From assembly GCA_000277445.1 (NCBI GenBank), contig AJWJ01000310.1:1-27225 (forward strand): a stretch of DNA of 27,225 bases. The letters are read 5' to 3'. The first letter of the stretch is position 1. Every line of letters starts with the position of its first letter. Of this stretch, positions 1-7,840 are shown piece after piece. The notes beneath the pieces are model-generated. The model worked only from the letters and a program-made list of their open reading frames with translations, searched no databases and was not told the origin of the DNA. A program made the translations under genes and the position numbers. Source of the DNA: Polysphondylium violaceum (taxonomy: Eukaryota; Evosea; Eumycetozoa; Dictyosteliales; Dictyosteliaceae).

Positions 1-1189
1 TATTATTATTATTATTATTATTATTGTCGTTTAATAGTTTTGGATATTCAATAGAATGTTGAACAAAGGTATCAAAATCTACCATTAATTGATTACTATT
101 GTAAATAAAAGAATCTGAAAATTTTGATTGACTACCAAGAGTTGAAAGTATTAATGCAATACAAATTACAGTTTTACCAGTCCCCATTCTTTCACATAAA
201 ATGCCACCAGAACAGAGGGCTACCTTGGGCATTAGACCATTTTCAAATTTTTTTACTTTATTTGAAAGTAAATGTTTATACGAATTGTCATTGTCACTAA
301 CCTTGGTCCATAGTGGATTATTGACTAAAATTGTTTCATTCTCCATTTTAATCATCTTTGCCAGCGATGCTTGTTGATAGGGATACAAACGTTTCACTGG
401 ATTCATGTAATAGGGATGACTTTCATCGATATCGGCTACGGGTGTTGGTGATTCTATTAAATCGATGATATGATCAAAACTAAATTTACTCTTTTGTTCC
501 AACTCTAATTTCTGATACAATGATTTCTTTTGTGCACTGCGTTGCTCTTGTTTGAGTTTTTTCTCGAGTACTTTGGGTGATGGTGTCAATGGTTCTGTTG
601 ATTTTCTTTTGTTGGGGGTTTTCATAGCACTCTGAGCATCCTTTTCTTTAAACACTTTGAATAAATCCTTTTCCACCGGTTTAGAGATCTTTTTATAAAT
701 CAATTCAATTAGGTTGGGTGCGTCTTTGGATACCTTTTCATGACAGGTTTTAACAATCTTTTCTATAATTGTTCCCTCCAAATCTTGTTGTACAAGTCTA
801 CCAACACCATCATCACCTATTGTCTCTATTGATATATTTGATAAATCAAATATCAATTTAAGTGAGTCCAAATAATCATGCACCGAATATCCATCATCTC
901 TATCATCTCTTATCTCTCCTAAAGTTGATGTTAATTGATTTAAATTTGATTTTATAGATAATCTATAAATTTCATTATTATTACTATTACTATTACTATT
1001 ATCATTACTGTTATTATAATAATCTAAATGTGATCTGAGTGTTTGAAAGTCTACTCTTTGACCTTGTGATACAAAATGAATGGGTATATTTATTTTAGAT
1101 TGTAAAAAGATGATTGAATGAGGATACGATATCAATATATTATGATATCTAATGATCTTTAGTATATCTCTATCATCATTTTGTTCCAT
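1..1189 (-). CDS. SNF2-family helicase-like ATPase, N-terminal part (runs off the left edge)
   Basis: I read an uninterrupted frame of 396 codons from ATG 1189 to base 1; the stop lies outside the window. Residues 1-240 are a dictyostelid-style N-terminus with a short Asn/Ser run and a basic, Lys-rich stretch. Around residue 268 comes LYPYQQASL, as at the start of a SNF2 helicase core (the Q-motif-like region). Residues 329-340 read GILCERMGTGKT, helicase motif I (Walker A) in the SNF2 style, followed by a hydrophobic ICIALIL segment. An Asn run begins at the window edge. SNF2 proteins move along double-stranded DNA using ATP to remodel chromatin or displace proteins. The GILCE-x-MGTGKT form resembles RING-bearing SNF2 proteins of the Rad5/Rad8 type, but the RING and helicase C-terminal domain would lie outside the window. 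The subfamily is therefore inference. It is divergently arranged with the first gene of the secreted array. Confidence 0.82.
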   Translation of the reverse strand, partial: MEQNDDRDILKIIRYHNILISYPHSIIFLQSKINIPIHFVSQGQRVDFQTLRSHLDYYNNSNDNSNSNSNNNEIYRLSIKSNLNQLTSTLGEIRDDRDDGYSVHDYLDSLKLIFDLSNISIETIGDDGVGRLVQQDLEGTIIEKIVKTCHEKVSKDAPNLIELIYKKISKPVEKDLFKVFKEKDAQSAMKTPNKRKSTEPLTPSPKVLEKKLKQEQRSAQKKSLYQKLELEQKSKFSFDHIIDLIESPTPVADIDESHPYYMNPVKRLYPYQQASLAKMIKMENETILVNNPLWTKVSDNDNSYKHLLSNKVKKFENGLMPKVALCSGGILCERMGTGKTVICIALILSTLGSQSKFSDSFIYNSNQLMVDFDTFVQHSIEYPKLLNDNNNNNNNN

Positions 1190-1372
1190 TGTTCATGTTT
1201 ATCATCTGATTTCTCACTCTCGATTTTCGAGGGCATAAAAAAAATGAAATAAAAAAAAAAAAAAAAAAAAACTACATCGAATTTTTATTTGTGTGTTGAT
1301 TGGTATGTAAGAAAAGAGAAAATATACACAAAACATATACATTTCTTTAATCATTGGGATGTATACTAAAAG

Positions 1373-1391
1373 CAACTACTCTTAGTAGTTG
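1373..1391. repeat. Short inverted repeat (8-bp stem, 3-nt loop)
   Basis: CAACTACT at 1373-1380 and its exact reverse complement AGTAGTTG at 1384-1391 flank CTT. It lies in the divergent promoter region; function unknown. Confidence 0.5.
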
Positions 1392-1590
1392 AGGATAACA
1401 CGAGGAATAAAAACATATTCTATACTTTTTAGCAAAACACACCCACATGTCTTATACATCCAGGACGCAGATCATGATATTAAATTAAAATCAAAGGCAT
1501 AGAAAGGAATAAACATCTACTTCTATGATTTAATTCCATTATTACTTCTATCCAATCCATGGTTTTTTTAGAACTAATTCCTTGTGTAGA

Positions 1591-1604
1591 GTGTTTCGAA
1601 ACAC
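1591..1604. promoter_or_regulatory. Perfect 14-nt palindrome upstream of paralogue 1
   Basis: GTGTTTCGAAACAC equals its own reverse complement. It ends 185 nt before the ATG of paralogue 1, a similar distance to the TGATGTCA sites upstream of paralogues 2-4. It could be a dimeric transcription-factor site; this is inference. Confidence 0.4.
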
Positions 1605-1788
1605 ATCCAGGATTCCATTCCACCCAACCCCTTTTTTTAAAAAATAATCAAAAATCTAAAATATCTTTTTCAAAAGGTCGGAATCAAAAAACTATTTAAT
1701 CTCGCCACGAGCTGATATAAAATTTCATTCTACTTTAGTTTATTATATTATATATATACACGACTACGAAACTATAATAAATAGAAAG

Positions 1789-2802
1789 ATGAATAAATTA
1801 TTTATCACATTATTGTTATGCATTGTTGTCAGCTGGACTCAAGCTGCCGATGAAATCAACGTTGTCATTTGGAATAATGGAACCGATGTAAACATTGGTA
1901 CTATGGATGTAACTGCTGACGATTACGCACATTTGGAAATAATCCTCCCAGACTTTGTCTACCAACCATCTATCCTTCAATCTAGTACCTACAACTATGT
2001 CACTAAACAATTATCTTTATATGCTTTAAATGTAAGTCGTTCGTAGTTAGGAGTCATAATACTAATAATCAGATAAAAACTAACAAACAAATTAATAATA
2101 AATTAGTTACAAAAAGAACCATTCCTTTTCATTATCGATACTACTACTTGGTCTATTTTATCAAAAACTGCTTTATACCAAGAATTTCAATATGGCGGTT
2201 TAGCTTCTACCAACACACAACAAAACAATCTCTTTACAACTTGTAGTGCAGCTGGCTACATCTACCCATCCACCATTGATCCAAACACCAAGGCCATCAG
2301 CAAACTCGACACCGTCCTCGGTAGTTACCGTGGATCAGTATACTTGCCAAACATTGAGAGCTATTTGGTCGTTTTTAGAAACCATACTGGTCTCTTTGCC
2401 AAAGTCTATAGTGAAACATCTAGTGTCGTCAGTGAAATTAGCTTCCATTTCTCTGGCAACCCATACCCCATCAACGACTCTCCACTCAACTTAGTCTACG
2501 ACTCTACCAACCAAAATGTTTTGGCTCAAGTCTACATGACCGACTCTAACGATCGTCCATCCTATGCCCTCGCCTACCTCGTCTGGACTCCTGGATGGGT
2601 CCCAGGGGACTTCCAAGTCACTCGTATGACTGGCTACACTGGCGATGTCTTTTTGACCACCGTCCCCAACAATCAACGTCAACAATACGCCTACTCATTT
2701 GCCAACACCTATGGTGAAACCACTCTCTACACTTTCAGCACCTACAAAAACAACTTTGTCACCTTTAGACCCGTCTTTACTCAAGTTTTGAGTGCTTTTT
2801 AA
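1789..2802 (+). CDS. Secreted protein of a tandem four-gene family, paralogue 1 (function unknown)
   Basis: Two exons, 1789-2031 and 2107-2802, are joined across a 75-nt GTAAG...TTAG intron in phase 0, giving 312 residues. A signal peptide of about 19 residues (MNKLFITLLLCIVVSWTQA) is followed by the family signature IWNNGT. Exon 2 carries family blocks LASTNT, GSYRGSVY, LNLVY, AQVYMTDSN and GYTGDVFL, and the chain ends in Ser-Ala-Phe like its paralogues. The alternating hydrophobic and Tyr/Asn/Thr pattern suggests an all-beta secreted fold. I do not recognise the family. This copy differs in two ways. It carries four extra residues around WTPGWVPGDF. The single cysteine of the mature chain is at residue 127, not at the Asp/Asn-Cys-Asn position near residue 93-95, where Thr is found. 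A polyadenylation-like AATAAA lies at 2818-2823. Confidence 0.88.
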
Positions 2803-2835
2803 TTTTGCCAATTTCAAAATAAATATAACTCTAAA

Positions 2836-3206
2836 ATGAAATTCTCACACTCAATATTTATTCTTTTTCTAAATAAACGATGATGCATCGACTCTAGTTT
2901 ATAACCCAAATACTCAAAGTGTTTTAGCTCAAGTATTTATGATTGATAAACCTGAAAATTATTTTCTGCAGAAGCATATCTTGATTGGACTGATCGTGTG
3001 TTTGATTGCACTCGTATGAGCTCAAATAGCGGTGATGTGCTATTAAGCTCTGTTCCAGCAGATGCTCAAAGTTATATCTACTCATTCTCATCCAACTCTG
3101 ATGGTAAAAATAATTTCTACATCTTTCTTACACTGATCCAAATAACTTAATCAAATCTATCCCTTTTTCAACTCGAGTACAAAGTGCTTTTAATAATAAA
3201 TCATAA
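2836..3206 (+). pseudogene. Decayed and internally deleted copy of the secreted family
   Basis: From about 2891 to 3206, at least two frames together show recognisable pieces of the family's C-terminal third: LVYNPNTQSVLAQVFM, AYLDW, VFDCTRM, SGDVLL, YIYSF and a terminal QSAF. The frame changes near 2970 and again near 3125, and stops fall between. The first two thirds of the gene are missing. At 2836 an ATG opens MKFSHSIFILFLN, which looks like a remnant signal peptide directly abutting the C-terminal remnant. A large internal deletion is the simplest explanation. The copy is more AT-rich than its functional neighbours, as expected for sequence no longer under selection. It sits between paralogues 1 and 2, so the array once had at least five members. 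Confidence 0.75.
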
Positions 3207-3807
3207 CAATGTTATTATTACTATTACTTTTTTTTAAAAAACATAAATGGTTTCTGCGACGTAATCAAAAGACCTCCCAATCATATGATTCCTGGGTGCC
3301 AAAAAAAAAATAGAAAAAAAAAAAAAAAAGAATATTTTAAAAACAGAACCCAATCTGTTTCAGAGTGACGATTTTCTAAACACTCTTCACAACCTTCCTT
3401 GGAACACATTCCCCACAACCACTGTTTTTAGTGTTCCATCATCATCCTGGAAGAACCACCCATGACTCATCTTTTATAATATCCATTAGATATTTTTTTT
3501 AGTTTTTTATTTATTTTTTTATTTTTTTTATTTTTTTATTTTTTTATTTGTAAAATTTAAGGGACATTAGGTTGTGATGTCATTAATGGTGGGTGATGGG
3601 GGTATCTTTGGATGATGGCTTTTGATCGTTCCATTTCTTTTAACTAACACCCCTTTTTGCAAATATCACAAAATATCTAAATAGAACCCTGTGGGCAAGA
3701 GTAAAAATGAAAATAAAAAAAATAAAAAAATCTATAAAAACCCTCAACAGAGGCTATTTTGTTTAATATTTTATTTTCATCTTATAGATAAACAACAACA
3801 CAATATA
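3207..3807. promoter_or_regulatory. Upstream region of secreted paralogue 2
   Basis: About 600 bp of A/T-run DNA before the ATG at 3808. Blocks shared with the upstream region of paralogue 3 occur in the same order: TGATGTCA (3575-3582), GGTGGGTGATG (near 3588), AAATATCTAAA (3671-3681), GTGGGCAA (3691-3698) and a TATA-like TATAAAAA (3733-3740). No ORF beyond chance is seen. Confidence 0.5.
3575..3582. promoter_or_regulatory. CRE/bZIP-like octamer TGATGTCA upstream of paralogue 2
   Basis: TGATGTCA, one base from the palindromic CRE TGACGTCA, begins 233 nt before the ATG. The same octamer, in either orientation, lies upstream of paralogues 3 and 4. Binding by a bZIP-type factor is inference. 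Confidence 0.4.
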
Positions 3808-4795
3808 ATGAAGTTTATTATTACATTATTTGTATTACTTTCCGTTGCCATCAGCTATACTCGTGCTGATACTTATAGTGTTGGTATCTGGAATAATGGC
3901 ACTAACATAAATGTTGGTTTAATTGATTTGACCAATGGAATGGAAGCTCAACTTAAATTGGTTATTCCTGGAGCCGTTTTCCCATCTAACTCCATCCAAC
4001 CAAGTACTTACAACTATGCCACCAAATTCTTGTCATTCTATGGTCTTCAAGTAAGTCTATACTATATCTCTATTGTTTTTTTATTTATTAGTATATTAAC
4101 AAACTTTATAGTCAAAAACATCTCCATACCTTTATGTTGTAGATTGTAATTCTTGGACATTGGTATCAAAATCTAGCTATAGCTATTTAAACATATATAG
4201 TGGTTTAGCATCAACCGGTACCACTGCCAATAATTTATTCACCACTTATTCTGCAGGTGGTGTTCTCTCTGTCGCTAGAATTGATCCAAGCTCAAAGATT
4301 GTCTATAAATTTGATAGCTTTTATGGTAACTACCGTGGATCAGTTTATGTACCATCTATCAGCAGCTATTATGTCGCCTATACCAATCAAACTGGTCTCT
4401 ATATCAGAGCCTACAATTCCAACTACCAATTAGCTTTTACCGGCCAATTTGGTTTTGCCAACAACCCATACCCAATCAACGACTATCCATTAAACTTGGT
4501 ATACAGTCCTCTCAACCAAGCTGTCATGGCTCAAGTCTATATGACCGACTCTAACAACCGTCCCTACTATGCTCTTGCCTATCTCGATTGGAACGCTGGT
4601 TTATTCCACGTCACCAACATGGATGGTTACACTGGTGATCAATTCCTCTCAACTCTTCCCGATACCCTTGGTCAACAACTCGCATACTCTTTTGCCTACT
4701 CTTTTGGTCAATATGTCATCTACACATTCAACACTGCCTCAAACGTTTTCCTCACCTACAGACCATACCTCACTCCAGTATTGAGTGCTTTTTAA
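3808..4795 (+). CDS. Secreted protein of a tandem four-gene family, paralogue 2 (function unknown)
   Basis: Exons 3808-4050 and 4112-4795 are joined across a 61-nt phase-0 intron (GTAAG...TATAG), giving 308 residues. I chose the ATG at 3808 because it opens a signal peptide (MKFIITLFVLLSVAISYTRA); the upstream in-frame codons are Lys/Asn-rich leader with no ATG. The mature chain begins DTYSVGIWNNGT. Exon 2 carries LYVVDCNSW, LASTGTTANNLF, GNYRGSVY, QTGLYIRAY, LNLVYSPLNQ, AQVYMTDSNNRPYYALAYLDW and GYTGD, and ends LSAF. Cys93 is the only cysteine after the signal peptide, so a disulfide could form only between chains. It is most similar to paralogue 3, including in the promoter. An AATAAA signal lies at 4811-4816. 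Family function is not recognised. Confidence 0.9.
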
Positions 4796-5213
4796 AGGGA
4801 CCTGTAACTCAATAAAAATTATTTTTTTTGTTTTAATTCGAATTAAAGCAAACCTTTCTAATCAATAAATATCTATTAAACAAAGATTGGGCAAAAACTT
4901 TAGGGGTCGTCTCAAAAATGATGGGTTCGATTGATTTTTTTTGAATTTTTTGAATTTTTATTTTTGTTGATATTTTTTGATGGGTGGGTGATGTCATGAG
5001 CAAAGGGGTTCGATGATGACGGCATTGATGGATTTTTTTTGTGGGTTTTGCTCACACAAAAGAAAATATCTAAAAAATCAGATAACGTAAAAAAAAAAAA
5101 AAAAAAAAAAAATAAATTTCGGTGGGCAAAGTATAAATACACGTCACTTTTTTCTTTTCTTCATTGTTTTTTGTTGATCATCACATTATACAGATAAAAT
5201 AGATATATAGAAA
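4796..5213. promoter_or_regulatory. Upstream region of secreted paralogue 3
   Basis: About 420 bp holding the same ordered blocks as the region before paralogue 2: GGTGGGTGATG overlapping TGATGTCA (4989-4996), AAATATCTAAA (5064-5074), a long A run (near 5090-5111), GTGGGCAA (5122-5129) and TATAAATA (5132-5139). The TATA-like box starts 82 nt and ends 75 nt before the ATG. A minus-strand ORF here is only Phe/Lys low-complexity read from A/T runs. Confidence 0.5.
4989..4996. promoter_or_regulatory. CRE/bZIP-like octamer TGATGTCA upstream of paralogue 3
   Basis: TGATGTCA begins 225 nt before the ATG of paralogue 3, close to the spacing seen for paralogue 2 (233 nt). It is embedded in a GATG/GGG-rich stretch. 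Function inferred from conservation only. Confidence 0.4.
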
Positions 5214-6207
5214 ATGAAATTGCTTTTTACTTTATTGGTCTTACTTTCAATTACCATCAGCTATACTCGTGCTGATACTTATGGTGTTGGTATTTGGAAT
5301 AATGGAACAAGTGTAAATGTCGGTTTAATTGATTTAACCACTGGTAATCAAGCTGCCCTCAAACTTTCCATCCAAGGTTTCAATTATCAAGCCTCTAATC
5401 TCCAAGGAAGTACATACAATTATGCCACTAAAATGTTGTCATTCTATGTTCTTCAATTGGTATGTATATCATATTAATAATAATTTTAATAATTAATACT
5501 AATTTGAAATTAAAAAATTATAGTCAAATAAAGCACCAACTCTATATGTCATCAATTGTAATACTTGGGCAGTTGTTTCAAGAACTACATTTAACTTTCA
5601 ATACCAATATGCTGGTTTAGCTTCAACCAATACCGCTGCAAATAATCTTTATACCGTAATGAGTAATAGTGCTGCTGTTTTCCCATCTAAAATTGATCCA
5701 AAGACCAATGTTTTATCTAAATTTGATAGTATCATTGGTAGTTACCGTGGTTCAGTTTATGTCCCAACCATCAATAGCTACTATGTCGCTTTCACTAATC
5801 AAACTGGTCTTTACATTAGAGTCTACAACTCCAATAATCAATTGACAACCGAGTCTGCCTTTGGTTTTGGTGGTAATAGCTATCAAGTAAATAACGCTCC
5901 ATTGAATTTGGTCTACAGTCCAATCAATCAAGGTGTTTTGGCTCAAGTTTGGATGACTGATCCATTCAACCGTGATTACTATGCCCTTGCTTACCTTAAT
6001 TGGAACGCTGGTGTGTTTGATGTCACAAGTATGGATGGTTACACTGGTGATGTTTTCTTAACAACTATTCCAGACTCTAATAACCAATGGCTCACATACT
6101 CTTTTGCCTACTCTTTTGGTCAATACACTATCTACACCTTTAGTGCTTACACAAACTCTTTTGTCTCTTTCAGACCCTATGAAACTCCAATTTTAAGTGC
6201 TTTTTAA
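5214..6207 (+). CDS. Secreted protein of a tandem four-gene family, paralogue 3 (function unknown)
   Basis: Exons 5214-5459 and 5524-6207 are joined across a 64-nt phase-0 intron (GTATG...TATAG), giving 309 residues. The signal peptide MKLLFTLLVLLSITISYTRA is nearly that of paralogue 2, followed by DTYGVGIWNNGT. Exon 2 is exactly as long (684 nt) as in paralogues 2 and 4 and carries LYVINCNTW, LASTNTAANNLY, GSYRGSVYVP, QTGLYIRVYNSN, LNLVYSPINQ, AQVWMTD, YYALAYLNW and GYTGDVFL, ending LSAF. Cys94 is the only cysteine of the mature chain. N-x-S/T sites are frequent, consistent with a secreted glycoprotein. An AATAAA overlaps the stop codon region (6207-6212). The function is unknown; an all-beta fold is inferred from the residue pattern. 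Confidence 0.9.
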
Positions 6208-6739
6208 ATAAAAAAAAAAATAATGTCGGGGCAATGAAATTGTAATCTAGACTTGTTAGGTTGGGTGGTAAAATATCCAATTTTGAAAAGGACAATGAGG
6301 CATGCTGTATTTGAAGCAAATAAATATTTAATGGATGTTGAACTTGTCCTTGTAATTCTAAACCAAGACTTTTGAGTGATTGGGGGAAACATTACGCTTG
6401 TAAAATCTTTATAATCATCACGCATACACATATTTTTCGGTTTTTTATAAAAATTGGAAAAAATCTCCTACAATGTAGGGGTACTAAAAAGGTGTATAAT
6501 TGATTGAAAAGGGAGAATTTTAGAAAACTTTGGCTTCGGAGTAGGAAATTGAGCGAATCTAAAAAAATTATTCAACGAAAAAAAAAAAAACTTAAAAATT
6601 TGTGACATCACAAAAATTTTCGTCACCGGATGATTAGATTTTTTTTAAACCGAGCTTGGTACCATCACTATTTAAAAATGATCACACATCTTTTCTTTCT
6701 TTTATTTCAACTTCACTGCGAAAGATAACAGAGAGGAAA
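6208..6739. promoter_or_regulatory. Upstream region of secreted paralogue 4
   Basis: About 530 bp, AT-rich with A runs. It holds TGACATCA (6603-6610), the reverse complement of the octamer upstream of paralogues 2 and 3, and a TATA-like TATTTAAAAA (6669-6678), 62-71 nt before the ATG at 6740. The GTGGGCAA and AAATATCTAAA blocks of paralogues 2 and 3 were not found. A 75-codon minus-strand ORF at 6204-6431 has no recognisable features. Confidence 0.45.
6603..6610. promoter_or_regulatory. CRE/bZIP-like octamer (inverted, TGACATCA) upstream of paralogue 4
   Basis: TGACATCA is the exact reverse complement of the octamers at 3575 and 4989. It lies 137 nt upstream of the ATG, closer than in paralogues 2 and 3. 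Confidence 0.35.
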
Positions 6740-7743
6740 ATGAAATTTATTATTGCTTTACTTGTATTGGTCCTTGTTGGTATCAGTTGCACCCGTGCTT
6801 CACCACAACCAAGTGTTTTCATTTGGAATGAAGGTTTTGATTTAAAAATAGGTGTTGCAGACTTACCTTCGGATAACAAGGCCTCTGTCAAGTTATCAAT
6901 CCCATTGGTATACTATCAAGATTCAACCACTCAATCAAGCACCTATAATTATGCTACAAAGATCTTAACCTTTTATGGTCTTCATTATGTATGTTTATAT
7001 TATAGAGTGCACTCTATCTATCTATACATTAGTATATTTATTTTAACAACTAAATATAGGCAGATGCAAAACCAATTCTCTATGTTGTCGACTGTAACAC
7101 TTGGACCATTGTATCAAAGACTGGTGTTCCTGTTGAGAAGTTCCAATATCTTGGTTTAGCCTCAACCAACACTTCATCCAATGGCCTCTTTACCACTGTT
7201 AGTGACGGCAACTTTGTGTATCCAAGTTTTATCGATAATGAAAATACCATCAACATCATGGATGCCGCTTCAGGTAGTTATCGTGGCTCTGTCTATGATC
7301 CAAATTTAGAAAGCTACTTTGTTGCCTTTAGAAACACAACTGGTTTATTTATGAGAGTATATCATGTCAGCAACGTGTTCATCACTGAATTTGAAATGGA
7401 ATTCACCAACAATATCTCACCCGTCAACGACTACCCATTAAACATGTTTTACAATCCATCCAACCGTGCTGTTATGGCCCAAGTCTCTATGAAGGACGAC
7501 AACAAAAACACCTTTTTCTCCCTCGCTTACTTTGATTGGGAAAACCAATCATTTGATGTCACCAGAATGGTCGCCGTACACAATGGTCAATTGGTAACCT
7601 CTTTTGTTCCAGTTACTCAAAGCAAGGCCTACTCTTTTGCCTCTGTCAGATCAGATTACTACCAAATCTACTCCTTTGACACCGTCTTGAATCAATTTAT
7701 GAGCTATGGTCCATTCTATACTCCAGTCTCTAGTGCTTTTTAA
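6740..7743 (+). CDS. Secreted protein of a tandem four-gene family, paralogue 4 (divergent member)
   Basis: Exons 6740-6988 and 7060-7743 are joined across a 71-nt phase-0 intron (GTATG...TATAG), giving 310 residues. The ATG at 6740 opens the signal peptide MKFIIALLVLVLVGISCTRA; the longer in-frame extension upstream has no ATG. The mature chain starts SPQPSVFIWNEG, so the family WNNG motif has become WNEG. Exon 2 keeps LYVVDCNTW, LASTNTSSNGLF, GSYRGSVYDP, TTGLFMRVY, LNMFYNPSN, AQVSM and LAYFDW, but the GYTGD block is lost (MVAVHNGQL instead). The chain ends SSAF. Cys95 is the only cysteine of the mature chain. The gene converges on the phospholipase D-like gene, with 97 bp between stop codons and AATAAA at 7763-7768. 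The function is unknown. Confidence 0.88.
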
Positions 7744-7840
7744 TTGATTAATTAATTGATTGAATAAATAAATAAACAATACAATCACAAATGTGATCAA
7801 TCCATATATTTATACAGATATATAAACATTACTCAACATT

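Larger units (their letters stand above)
1190..1788. promoter_or_regulatory. Divergent intergenic region between the SNF2-like gene and secreted paralogue 1
   Basis: About 600 bp without a convincing ORF. It holds a long A run near 1250-1270, a perfect 14-nt palindrome GTGTTTCGAAACAC at 1591-1604, and an 8-bp hairpin (CAACTACT 1373-1380, AGTAGTTG 1384-1391). A TATA-like TATAAAA lies at 1716-1722, about 70 nt before the ATG of paralogue 1. The TGATGTCA octamer found upstream of paralogues 2-4 is not seen here. Regulatory roles are inferred from position only. Confidence 0.5.

Noticed and set aside
3691-3807. Longer start (GTG at 3691) for secreted paralogue 2
   Set aside because: It is not an ATG, the extension is Lys/Asn low complexity that would mask the signal peptide, and it overlaps the TATA-like box.
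4912-5142. 76-codon minus-strand ORF upstream of paralogue 3
   Set aside because: Phe and Lys/Asn runs come from A/T homopolymers, and it overlaps the conserved promoter blocks of paralogue 3.
6656-6739. Longer start (TTG at 6656) for secreted paralogue 4
   Set aside because: It is not an ATG. The extension covers the TATA-like box and 5' leader, while ATG 6740 aligns with the other paralogues' starts.
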